Shown here: in pieces, positions 32,204 to 41,852 of the stretch
Numbering within the stretch: the stretch's first letter is position 1
How the letters are laid out: every line of letters starts with the position of its first letter
Source: Heloderma charlesbogerti
Lineage: Eukaryota > Chordata > Lepidosauria > Squamata > Helodermatidae
DNA length: 64,000 nt
Assembly: GCA_026122225.1 (NCBI GenBank)
Contig: JANEZZ010000303.1
Location: 379,501-443,500 of the forward strand
Direction of reading: 5' to 3'
Program-made: the position numbers and the translations under genes
Notes under the pieces: generated by a model
Seen by the model: only the letters and a program-made list of their open reading frames with translations
Database searches by the model: none
What the model was told of the DNA's origin: nothing

Positions 32204-32529
32204 CCTGGTTCACAAGATCAAAATAAACCACTGTAGCTTATTTATTTAAGCTACCATGGCTTATTTAAATCTGGCATAATTTCCATAATCAGAGTCCGGG
32301 TACAGCACGACTTGCCATTCGAATCCAAGTGGCATGGCTTGTTGGAGGGAGAAATAACCCTCCAACAGCCCATGGCTTATTGGAGGCTTGTTTCTCCCTC
32401 CAACAAGCCATGCTGTGTGGGTTTGGATGACACGATAAGCTGTGCTCAGGAGGTAATTATGGAAATCACGCCCCACACACGTCATGATTTAAATAAGCCA
32501 TGGTAGCTTATTTTGATCATGTGAACCAG
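32204..32529. mobile_element. Fold-back (MITE-like) element
   Basis: The ends CTGGTTCACAAGATCAAAAT and ATTTTGATCATGTGAACCAG are inverted repeats that extend inward as AAGCTACCATGGCTTATTTA and TAAATAAGCCATGGTAGCTT. A second dyad lies inside (CTTGTTGGAGGGAGAAA / TTTCTCCCTCCAACAAG, 32338-32408). No TSD could be recognised and no coding is present. Confidence 0.65.
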
Positions 32530-33590
32530 CCTGCATTCCTCAAGGTGTACTCACATGTTGGAGGTCAATGTTATTTATTTCAGAGCACAGGGGTTACTGA
32601 GAGGTTATGTACATAGATCCATCAATAACAGATTTTTAATAAGAATAAATACTAGTAAATAAAATTTTGATCATAACTTTAAAAAAGCAAAGTAAATTTT
32701 CCTCTCAAAGATACTAATTTAAAAGGAAGAAATTAAGGATAAAATCTTGGTTTCCCTGCACTGTTATTGTGCCAGTTTCAGGAGGAGATGGCTGGGATTT
32801 TGCACATTAAGATTTGCCACATATTGCTTAGTATTGTTAATACGTAAAATCCTGGCAAAAGGTTGACATTGTAAATGGCTCTAAAGGACCCATTTCAATG
32901 TAAATCCTTAGGGTCTATCTGTGTGCAGGGGATTTATGTGGATGAGTCCTATTAATGTTCATGAGACTTATGTGTGAAAATCACTTCTGCACTGATGGGA
33001 AAATAGCCTCCTTAGTATGCAAAATCTCATTTGAAATCAAAGTGCATTTGCATAGGATCCATACGTCACATGGAACTGCCTGAGTTAAAACATTATGAAA
33101 GGTAGCTAATGTGCATCATTCATTCTTACATATAAATAATGCACTTTTTCCTGTATTCTTTTAGCACTATATATTATGGATTATCCACAACATTTCAAGA
33201 TTTTAAAAAATAATTATGTTAAAAAAATCATGTCCTCAACTATGTTTCTGAACACAATCCTTTTTATTATTTTTTATTAGGGATCTGCAGCAAAATATTT
33301 TACTAGTTATTTTAAATCAGTATTTAATTCAACTTTTCCCTGTTGTTAATCAGCCAATGCTCTCTATCTTTCTGTGCATCTTCCTCCCACCAGCAGCACA
33401 CAGCCCCCCTCTGTGGGCCCTGTATAGTTTTTCCCCTCATGCCCTTTCTTGAACCTCAGACTTTATGTACAGTTTTCTCAAAGCCCAATGGACCTTCTGG
33501 ACCATGAACAGGGAGAAGACAGGAAGCACAAGTGTGTCACTCTTCCTGTTCTCTTATTGTCCTTGTATTACCAGTTTCTGAGTATAAACA
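32530..33590. other. Unassigned AT-rich DNA
   Basis: No gene or recognised repeat. Confidence 0.35.
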
Positions 33591-33591
33591 G

Positions 33592-34440
33592 AGACCTATC
33601 TACATGAGCGATTTACTCTGGCACTGCTGCATCTCAGCCTCATTGACACATGACGTAGCTGCCACTTCACAGCAACAGCGTGGTTTCCTACCTGAAAATC
33701 CACATATTCGTAAAGGTGTTTTCCCCTGGATTTTCTCCTTGCTGTGGCTTCATAAAGGGTGTGCCCTGGTTCTTCAAAATAAATTCAGCTCAGTAGGGTA
33801 GGTGTGCGTAAGGGTGTGTTTGGGTCTTATGTCACCGCTGTGGGATACCCCTTTGCTTTTGTTTTTTTCCCTGCCTCACTCATTCCCAGCTGCAGGGTTA
33901 AGCATGTCTACTCAGAAGTAATTCTCATTGACTTGCACTACACTTACTCAACACTGAGTGAGAGGTGGAGAAGGCTATTGTTCTGAATATGCACCTATCT
34001 GGAGGTGCGAAGCATCGCTGCAGGGTTAAGGAGTTTCAAACGTGCTTTGTTTTCCCCCAAATGAGCCTGCGCTTTGGGATGTCTTCTGTTCTTTTGAAGT
34101 CTCCACTTCTTTTCTGAGAACAGCATAAACATGTCAACTCAGAAATAATTCCCATTGACTTCCATTGAGGTTCCACCCCTTTGCAGCTACAGAAGTGCAG
34201 AGGTATGGAGGTTGGGGGGGAATAAAAAGAAAAGGGCTGGCCTAGGGGGCTGCTGGATCCTCCTCCTCCTTCCAGAAGTTCCAGGGAAGGGCCTCTGTGG
34301 AGCCTGGAGCCCTGCCGCAGCAGGCGAGAGGGACACTGCGGATCTTCCACTGCGGCCTGCTCTCTGCCCCCATGGCTGGGCTGCTCCTGCTGAGCACGCT
34401 GCTTGGGGCCACTGGAGAGAGGAAGGTGTATGCAGGGGCA

Positions 34441-34474
<34 letters not shown>

Positions 34475-34722
34475 CCTCTCCCTCACTGCACTTAAGAGCG
34501 CGGTTGAGAGAAGAGGGGGGAAGCCTATGGTCTGTTTGTGTTGGCGGGGGGGGGGAAGCTTGTTGATGCCGCGAAGCTCCACCTGTCTGCCACGCCAAAG
34601 TGGTTCTGGGGTGGGGGGATATCCCGCTGTAATTGGCTGTGTGTGCCATGGAAGGAGCAAATACGATTTCCTGAAAACGTGGTTTAAAACAGAATTGAGT
34701 TTCAAACCGTTTCCATTTAGAT
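33592..34722 (-). mobile_element. 1.1-kb TIR repeat, inverted partner of 28011-29093
   Basis: Its reverse complement matches 28011-29093 from end to end. It begins GACCTATCTACATGAGCG and ends CCATTTAGATGGCCCC. It contains a (CA)n microsatellite at 34442-34472 where the partner has a TGTGCGCACACCTGC-like sequence, so the microsatellite grew after duplication. The 230-codon and 204-codon frames opened here on opposite strands are not shared in frame by the partner and are considered spurious. Confidence 0.7.
34442..34472 (+). repeat. (GC)n(CA)n microsatellite
   Basis: GCGCGCGC is followed by about 11 CA units. Confidence 0.9.
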
Positions 34723-34860
34723 GGCCCCAAAGTCTCAGACTTTCCAACACAACCCCCCACTTTTTCTTACTGCTAGGCACCCTTGTCTGCAATGCTTTCA
34801 TCTCAAGAAGCTCGACAAACGAAGAACAGGTATATTCCTCTTACTAACCCCTGGTTCCGT

Positions 34861-34988
34861 CTTCCCCAACCTTGTGCCCTCCAAATGTTTTAGACTTCAA
34901 CTCCCATCAACCCTAGCCAGCATGGCCAATGGTCAGGAATGCTAGGAGTTGTAGTACAAAACATCTGGAAAACACCAGGTTGGGGAAG
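34861..34988. mobile_element. Small fold-back MITE (128 bp)
   Basis: CTTCCCCAACCTTGTGCCCT and its mirror AACACCAGGTTGGGGAAG form terminal inverted repeats. The interior has ACTTCAACTCCCATCA mirrored by GGAGTTGTAGT. Comparable fold-back sequences are abundant in squamate genomes by my recollection, and a related piece lies at 29870-29977. hAT origin is likely but no duplication is clear here. Confidence 0.6.
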
Positions 34989-34994
34989 GCTGCT

Positions 34995-35890
34995 CTAGTG
35001 CCTGCTCCACTGGTTCATTAGCTAGCTGGCGTTCTTTTTCTTTGTCTCTTCCTAACATTTCCTAAATTTTCCTAGCTTTTAACTAGTGGTGTGCATTGGA
35101 TTGGGACACATTCCCAATCCTGATCTGAACTGGGCTAATCTGGAGAGATTCAGGATTCATCTGAAGTGAAGCTGGTGTCCTCCAATTTGCTTTGAACAGT
35201 GTGTCAGCAAAAATTAAAACATTTCCCCCCAAGCTCTCCAGGATGAGGAGAGGAAAGAGGGGTGTAGCTTTGTACAGCAACAACAAATAGGATAGAAAAA
35301 CAGCTCTAAAAGCCAAAACAAGACAAAAAAGAGCTGCACCAAAGTTTTGTCGTTTTGAACACTTTTCAAGAATACCTCTTTATCAAGGGAAACTGAAACA
35401 TATTTACTAGCAAAAATCTTTTAAAAATGAATTTAGATATCCTGGAAAAATTATAACAGCATGTTAAATACATATTACAACTTAAAATATACCAACCATT
35501 ATAAAATATTACTCATACAGACTAATATATAGGACACCACTATTTTAAATATCACAAAGCAAATCAAACAAAACAAAACTCAAAACATATTTTTTAATTT
35601 CATCCAAAACTTCCAAATGATTGTTTAGATCTTCCTGTTTTTACTCACTCCAGGAAGACTAAATACAACTAACCTCCAAAATATATATATACACAGGATT
35701 TCTCTGTAACTTTGTGACTGGCAGCTCTAGATTCCAACCAGTGAATAATTTTACTAGGACTGCCCTTTTTACTTCCACTGTCAATGCTTTGGGGAGGGAT
35801 ATAGATCGAACATATAAGAGGCTGTTCCTTTGTTTCCACTGCATATTGTGGCTGTCTGTGACAGCAGAAGCAGTCAGGACTTCCAGGAAT
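34995..35890. other. Unassigned AT-rich DNA
   Basis: No gene or recognised repeat, apart from a short (TA)n run near 35685. Confidence 0.35.
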
Positions 35891-35892
35891 TT

Positions 35893-36126
35893 ATTTTTTA
35901 TTTATTGCATTTATATCCCACCTTTTTTCCTCTTGCAAGGAACCCAAGGCAGCTTACATTATCCTCCTCCTCTCCATTTTATCCTCACAACAACAACCCT
36001 GTGGGGTAGGTTGGGCTGAGAGTCTGTGACTGGCCCAAAGTCATCCAGTGAGCTTCCGTGGCCGAGTGGGGACTAGAACCTGGATCTCCCGGCTCCCAGT
36101 CCAACACTCTAGCTGCTACACCATGC
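35893..36126 (-). mobile_element. tRNA-derived SINE (MIR/CORE-like), minus orientation
   Basis: This is the best-preserved copy of this SINE here. It starts with TTTATTTATTGCATTTATAT and has the core ATCCTCACAACAACAACCCT and CTGGCCCAAAGTCATCCAGT. It ends at the tRNA-like head (CCAACACTCTAGCTGCTACA), with a B-box-like GGTTCTAGTCCCC on the minus strand. Confidence 0.75.
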
Positions 36127-36640
36127 CTGAGATGCAGAACTGGGAGATGCCTTTACCCACTGCTGCCAATTCAGTGGGTGGCTGTGCGGGTGTGTGGAGT
36201 TCCACCAAGTCCTCACAACCTGAGTCAGGCTCCCCAGCACTTCCTCTCTAGTTACTGGCACAGGTAGTGCAAGGCACAACCTTTCTATCTGTAACTTATA
36301 ACATGGGGCCAAGCATGAGCTGCAGGCAGCCTGAGAGCATTGCTGGGCAGAGGATGGGGGGACTGATCTTGTCATCTCAGCTGCCTTCCCTCCTACTCCT
36401 TAAAGTAGAATCCAGGCTTCTTGGTCTGAACAAAGAGCGAGATGGACATTCGCTCTTGCCTGAAAGAATATAGTAAGAAGGGTGACTGGAGGGCTTTACA
36501 AGCCAGCCAGAATTTATAGTATGCATGTGTATATAACGGTCATACAAAGAGAACAAAGTAAACTGCCCACAAAAGGGAAGGGAATCCAAACTATAAAGGT
36601 TCCCCTTGCATTATAGAGTGCGCACAAGATCTAGGGTGTA
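36127..36640. other. Unassigned DNA
   Basis: Short frames only; no repeat or gene recognised. Confidence 0.35.
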
Positions 36641-36880
36641 TAATTTCATAGAATCATAGAATAGTAGGGTTAGAAGGGGCCTATAAGACCATCGAGTCCA
36701 ACCCCCCACTCAATGCAGGAATCCACATCAGAGCATCCCTGACAGATGGCTGTCCAGCCTCATCTTGAATGCCTCCAGTGTGGGAGAGCCCACTACCTCC
36801 CTGGGTCATTGGTTCCATTGTCGTATTACTCTAACAGTCAGGAAGTTTTTCCTGATGTTCAGCCAGAATCTGGCTTCCTG

Positions 36881-37666
36881 TCACTTGAGCCTATTATTTC
36901 GTGTCCTGCACTCTGGGATGATCGAGAAGAGATCCTGGCCTTCCTCTCTGGGACAACCTTTCAAGTACTTGAAGAGCGCTATCCTATCTCCCCTCAGTCT
37001 TCTCTTCTCAAGGCTAAACATGCCCTGTACTTTCAGTCTCTCCTTATAGGGCTTTGTTTCCAGTCCCCTGATCATCTTTGTTGCCCTCCTCTGAACGCTC
37101 TCCAGCTTGGCTACATCCTTCTTAAAGTGTGGTGCCCAGAACTGGACACAGTACTCCAGATGAGGCCTAACCAGTGCTGAGTAGAGGGGAACTAGTACTT
37201 CACGTGATTTGGAAGCTATGCTTCTATTAATGCAGCCCAAAAGAGCATTGGCCTTTTTTGCAGCCACATCACATGGTTGGCTCATATTCAGCCTGTGATC
37301 TACAACAATTCCAAGATCCTTCTTGCTTGTAGTGTTGTTGAGCCATGTATCCCCCATCTTGTAACTGTGCACTTGGTTTCTTTTTCCTAGGTGCAGAACA
37401 TGGCATTGATCCCTATTCAATGTCATTCTGTTGTTTTCTGCCCAGCGCTCCAGTCTATCAAGATCACTTTGAATTTTGTTTCTGTCTTCCAAGGTATTAG
37501 CTATCCCGCCCAATTTTGTGTCATCTGCAAATTTGATCAGCATTCCCTGCACCTCCTCCTCCAAGTCATTAATAAAAATGTTGAAGAGCACTGGGCCCAG
37601 GACTGAGCGCTGCAGTATCCCACTCGTTACCTCTCCCCAGTTTGAGAAGATCCCATTGATAAGCAC
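36881..37666 (-). pseudogene. CR1 copy B ORF2: RT palm, thumb and C-terminal domain
   Basis: This open frame of 261 codons starts inside the RT. It covers SVLGPVLFNIFINDLEEEVQ, then the catalytic KFADDTKLGG (FADD at about residues 46-49, near 37520-37531), [47 protein letters not shown] and RRATKMIRGLE. The metal-binding FADD is intact, unlike copy C. The methionine start is arbitrary because the true ORF2 start is missing. A mutated PQG motif (LQR) and the breaks before and after make it a pseudogene. Confidence 0.85.
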
Positions 37667-37746
37667 TCTTTGAGTTCAGTTCTGTAGCCAACTGTGGATC
37701 CACCGGATCGTTGTTTCATCTAGCCCACTTTGAGCTAGTTTGCTCA

Positions 37747-38082
37747 TCAGGATATCATGGGGCACTTTGTCAAAAGCTTTGCTGAAGTTGCGGTATTGAG
37801 GTATATGATGTCCACAGCATTTTCACAGTCCACGTGAGAGGTTACCTGATCAAAAAATGAGATCAGAATCGTCTGGCAGGATTTGTTCTTGACAAATCCA
37901 TGTTGGTTTCGAGTAATCACTGCATTGTTTTCAAGGTGCTTATAGACTGATTGCTTTATAATCTGCTCCAGAATTTTCCCAGGGAGTGATGTCAGACTGA
38001 CTGGTCTGTAGTTCCCAATTTCCTCCTTTTTGCCTTTTTTGAAGATAGGGACAACATTAGTCCTCCTCCAGTCATCTGGCAC
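37747..38082 (-). pseudogene. CR1 copy B ORF2: N-terminal RT
   Basis: The frame reads PDDWRRTNVVPIFKKGKKEE, NYRPVSLTSLPGKILEQIIK and NQHGFVKNKSCQTILISFFD, then DCENAVDIIYLNTATSAKLL, where the expected DFSKAFD has been lost through a short frameshift. This first catalytic-aspartate block (motif A) is therefore destroyed. Confidence 0.8.
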
Positions 38083-38739
38083 TTCACCCGTCCTCCATGA
38101 TTTCTCAAAGAGAATAGACAGTGGTTCTGAGAGCTCTTCTACCAGTTCCTTTATTACTCTAGGATGCAGTTCATCTGGTCCTGGACATCTGAACTCATTC
38201 TGAGTAATTAGGTGTTCCTTGACAATACGCCTATCAATCTCAGGCTGCTATCCTGCCCTTTCAACCTGTACTTCGCCTTTGCCAGGGGGGTCATAGACCC
38301 TCTTTCAGGAGAAGACTGAGCCAAAGTAGGAATTGAGCACTTCTGCCTTTCCTTTGTCATCTGTTATCATTTTGCCACCCTTATTTAATAGCTGAAGCAC
38401 CATTTCTTTCCTCTGTCTTTTACTATGCACATATCTGAAGAAAGCCTTTTTGTTGCTTTTAGCATCCCTCGCTAACCTCAGCTCGTTCTCAACTTTAGCC
38501 TTCCTGACTCCATCCCTGCAATTTTGTGCTACCTGCCTGTACTCTTCCTTTGTTGCTTGTCCTTCCTTCCACTTCCTATATGTGTGCTTTTTTGTTCACA
38601 TATTTTCTCAATGAAACGTCATGCACTCACTCTATCAAGGATAAAGTATTTAATTGACACTAGTCTTTCTGCTATCAACTGAGCAGAAAGAAAACAAACA
38701 AAAACACCCTAAAACTGTTTTTCATTTATCGTAGCTCCC

Positions 38740-38930
38740 TAACCCAGACATGTAAAAACCCCTTCAGCCTGAAGATCGAATTACATTTTGGAGAAATTCT
38801 CGGGGGCTGTATTCCAGTGGTGGGCTGTGCCAAAAGCAAAAGGAGCAGGACTAAAATGCCAAAAATGCCAGCAAGTTTTAGCTTAAAGCTCTTACTGCCA
38901 GTAACTAAGCTTTAACAGAGGCATTTATGG
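38740..38930 (+). repeat. Unclassified repeat, copy 1
   Basis: The sequence CCAAAAGCAAAAGGAGCAGG through GTTTTAGCTTAAAGCTCTTACTG to AAGCTTTAACAGAGGCATTT is shared with 51470-51572. The class is not clear. Confidence 0.5.
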
Positions 38931-39622
38931 CAGTTCCAAGTGAGGTATCCAATGCCCCATCTAGCCCTGTTTTGTGGGATCAATTTCAGTTACCTCGAGC
39001 TGATAACGTGAACAAGGTGTTTGCAGTCATGCAACCAACCACATGCTGTCTTGAACCCTATCCTTCATGGCTAATTAAGGCTAGCTGGCATGGTTTATGC
39101 TACTTTGTGTGATGGAGTGCTGCTTGATGCTTTGAAGGAGGCAGTAATGCGACCATTCCTGAAGAAGCCCACCCTGCATCCAAGGATTTGTGACAACTAT
39201 TGCCTAATCACAAGAACATCATTTTAAGGTAAGGTGATTGAGAGGCTTGTAGTAGGGCAACTGCTGGCATTCTTGGATGAAAGTGATTATCTAGACCCTT
39301 TCCAGTCTGGGTTCAGGTCTGGTTTGGGGACTGGTTCAGCCTTTGTAGCCCTATTGGAGAAAGGGATAGAAGGAGTGCAACCTTTATTGAAAGCGGGATA
39401 GAGGGAGTGCAACCTTGCTCCTCTTACTTGATTGCTTGTGGCTTCTGATACCACTGACCATGGTATCCTCTTAGATTGGCTTGGTAGGCACTGTATTACT
39501 GTGGTTCCAATCCTACCTAGAGAGCTGGTCTCAGAGAGTGGTGTTGGAAGAGTGCACCTCAGCCACCTTGCATTTGTGCTATGGGGTGCCGCAGGGTGCC
39601 CAATGTTATTCATCATCTATAT
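38930..39622 (+). pseudogene. L2 LINE ORF2 RT fragment, left part
   Basis: Decayed L2 reverse transcriptase. Recognisable pieces are PFLKKPTLHP (39149), FQSGFRSGLG (39301), the TTDHGILLDWLG block (39454, motif A, first aspartate region), WFQSYLESWSQRVVLEECTS (39502) and YGVPQGAQCYSS-like sequence (39580). L2 ORF2 reverse-transcribes L2 RNA and probably served SINEs of the MIR type. Several frameshifts and stops are present. It is interrupted at 39622 by a hAT element inserted in an ATCTATAT site and continues at 43271. Confidence 0.75.
39615..39622 (+). repeat. 8-bp target-site duplication of the hAT, left
   Basis: ATCTATAT, identical to 43271-43278. Confidence 0.88.
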
Positions 39623-39974
39623 CAGTGCTCTCCAAAGCGGGGTGTGTGCACCCCAGAGGGTGCTCAAGATGATCCATTGTGATGCACAAGCTGCCTGATA
39701 ATTGAGCAGCCGCCTGCTGTCCCGACAAGCTGCCACTGTGTGCGATGATGGTGGTGGCAGAGGCAGCACGATGGGACAGGAGCCGAGAGGGGAGCTCCAG
39801 GACATTTCTCTCTTGGCTCCAGTCCTATCCAGTTCTATCCTGCCTCTGCCATGGCCACTGAGAACAACTGCGTCAGTCTCTGCCAGGCATGGCAGAGGAA
39901 GGCGCAGTTGCTTGCTTGGCCGCAACACCAGAGCAGCTGCCATCCAGCCAAAGGAGAGCAAATGTGTTCCAAAT

Positions 39975-40639
39975 TGTTCCACATTTGCAGACCTTTTCTG
40001 TGATGACAAGTGGCTGTCAGTAGTATGCTACTTAGCAGATATTTTTGAAAAAATAAACACACTTAATCTGTCCCTTCAAGGTAAAGGTGACGTTTTAACG
40101 ATGGGTGAAAAAGTAACTGCTTTTTGAAAGAAACTCGTGCTATGGAGAGAGCATTTTGAAAACGGATGTTTGGAAGTGTTTCTGTTGGTATGTGATTTTG
40201 TTGCCAAAAATGATGTGTGTCCTCTATAAAACCTCTCATATCTGCACAATTAAAAAACTTGGAAATTGAATTTTCTAACCTGTCTAAAAGTCTTCCAAAG
40301 GAAGAGTTTCATTGGGTTTTGAACCCATTTGTTAAAAATATAAAAATGCAACACCTTCTGATTAGTTTGCAAGAAGAAGTGATTGACATCAGGGAAGATG
40401 GAAATTTACTAGATGAATTTCAACGAAAACCTTGGTGTAATTGGTGGATGGGACTGAAAAATGAGTATCATGATTTAGTAAGCACAGCCAAAGATGCACT
40501 TCTTCCATTTGGATCTTTGTATCTTTGTGAGGTGTCTTTTTCAGCTATGACAGCCATAAAAACCAAGTATCAAAATAAACTGAACTTAGAACCAGACCTT
40601 CGAATCGCTGTATCACAAAGTGTTAAACCAAGATTTTAA
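39975..40639 (+). pseudogene. hAT transposase, C-terminal part
   Basis: Two frames are joined by a shift near 40125. The first encodes LADIFEKINTLNLSLQGKGD, then LTMGEKVTAF, the RNase H-adjacent region typical of ZBED/SCAND3-like hAT proteins. The second (140 codons from 40217) ends with LLPFGSLYLCEVSFSAMTAI and KTKYQNKLNLEPDLRIAVS, the hAT dimerisation domain. The BED zinc finger and the first catalytic aspartates are absent, so this copy is inactive. The intact protein would bind the TIRs and catalyse cut-and-paste movement with 8-bp duplications. Confidence 0.8.
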
Positions 40640-40693
40640 AAAATAATGAAGCATGGTCAATCACATTGATCTCACTAAAAATATTGTTGTTGT

Positions 40694-41560
40694 TCAGTCG
40701 TTAAGTCGTGTCCAACTCTTCGTGACTCCATGGACCATAGCACGCCAGGCCTTCCTGTCCTCCGCTCTCTCCAGGAGTGTGCTCAAGTTCATATTCATTG
40801 CATCGGTGATGCTATCTAGCCATCTCATCCCCTGCCATCCCCTTCTCCTTTTGCCTTCAATCTTTCCCAGCATCAGGGTCTTTTCCAGTGACTTTTCTCT
40901 TTGCATTAGGTGGCCAAAATATTTGAGCTTCAGCTTCAGTATCTGTCCTTCCGATGAGCACTCAGGGTTGATTTCCTTTAGGATGGACTGATTGGACCTC
41001 CTTGCAGTCCAGGGGACTCGTAAGAGTCTTCTCCAGCACCACAGTTCGAAAGCATCAGTTCTTCGGCGCTCAGCCTTCCTTATAGTCCACCTCTCACAGC
41101 CATTCGTTACTACTGGGAAAACCATAGCTTTGATTAGACGGACCTTTGTCGGCAAGGTGATGTCTCTGCTTCTTACTGTGCTGTCTAGGTTTGCCATAGC
41201 TTTCCTCCCAAGGAGCAAGCGTCTTTTAATTTCATGGGTATAGTCACCGTCTGCGGTGATCTTGGAGCCCAAGAAAATAAAATCTGTCACTGCTTCCATT
41301 TCTTCCCCTTCTATATGCCAGGAAGTGATGGGGCCAGATGCCATGATCTTAGTTTTTTTAATGTTGTGTTTCAAACCAGCTTTTGCACTCTCCACTTTCA
41401 CCCTCAACAAGAGGCTCTTTAGATCCTCTTCACTTTCTGCCATTAGGGTGGTATCATCTGCGTATCTGAGGTTGTTGATAATTCTCCCGGCAATCTTAAT
41501 TCCGACCTGTGATTCATCCAACCCGGTGTTTCTCATGATGTACTCTGCATATAAAGCCTC
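40694..41560 (-). pseudogene. BovB polymerase: second half of RT and C-terminus
   Basis: The frame reads from within the SINE into BovB. The BovB part starts at YIMRNTGLDE and carries the catalytic YADD (NNLRYADDTTLMAESEEDL, near 41453-41464), then KTKIMASGPITSWHIEGEEM, FIFLGSKITADGDYTHEIK, the zinc-finger-like C-terminal block (FELWCWRRLLRVPWTARRS) and the end AWRAMVHGVTKSWTRLND. There is no stop in about 285 codons. It would join the frame at 41852-43126 if the SINE and one duplication were removed. This suggests a comparatively recent insertion. Confidence 0.9.
41541..41554 (+). repeat. 14-bp target-site duplication of the SINE, left
   Basis: TACTCTGCATATAA, repeated at 41853-41866. Confidence 0.88.
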
Positions 41561-41852
41561 GTGTGGCGCAGAGTGGTAGGCGGCAGTATTGCAACTGAGA
41601 ATCTCCCCACAACCTGAGTTCGATCCCAGAAGAAGCTGGGTCCCAGGTAGCCGGCTCAGGTTGACTCGGCCTTCCATCCTTCCGAGCTCGGTAAAATGAG
41701 TACCCAACTCGCTGGGGGAAAGGTAGTCAAGACTGGGGAAGGCAATGGCAAACCACCCCGCTACAGTCTGCCATGAAAATGCCAGCGTAAGCGGTGTCTC
41801 TCTAGGCGTCAGTAATGACCCGGTGCTTGCACAGGAGGAACCTTTCCTTTCC
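41555..41852 (+). mobile_element. Sauria-type tRNA SINE (298 bp)
   Basis: The tRNA-like head has an A-box-like TGGCGCAGAGTGGTAGGCGG and a B-box GAGTTCGATCCC. The body includes CCTTCCGAGCTCGGTAAAAT, GGAAGGCAATGGCAAACCAC and GTCAGTAATGACCCGGTGCT, and ends with CCTTTCCTTTCC. A 14-bp duplication TACTCTGCATATAA flanks it. Sauria SINEs use BovB machinery (established knowledge), so this copy sits inside a member of its own partner family. Pol III would transcribe the plus strand, opposite to the BovB. Confidence 0.88.

Larger units (their letters stand above)
36645..38596 (-). mobile_element. CR1 LINE copy B, 5'-truncated
   Basis: The CR1 3' tail (TCATAGAATCATAGAATAG, antisense of the ATTCTATG repeat) marks the 3' end at the left. 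Moving right, the minus strand encodes the end of ORF2, the RT and the basic linker, and stops within the linker (GTGTGCTTTTTTGTT, about 38596). The endonuclease and ORF1 are absent, as usual for target-primed 5' truncation. It is the same subfamily as copies A and C. Confidence 0.88.

Noticed and set aside
32204..32529. Target duplication for the fold-back element
   Set aside because: Flanks CCACTGAC and CCTGCATT do not match at 2-8 bp; superfamily left open.
34155..34847. 230-codon and 204-codon frames as a gene
   Set aside because: They lie in an interspersed repeat with an inverted copy at 28 kb that does not preserve the frames, and cross a CA microsatellite.
40217..40639. A domesticated ZBED/SCAND3-like host gene
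   Set aside because: The frame is a fragment lying between TIRs with an 8-bp duplication and lacks the BED finger and catalytic core, so it is a transposon relic.
41555..41640. Genuine tRNA gene from A- and B-box sequence
   Set aside because: No complete cloverleaf; it is the head of a SINE with a 14-bp target duplication.
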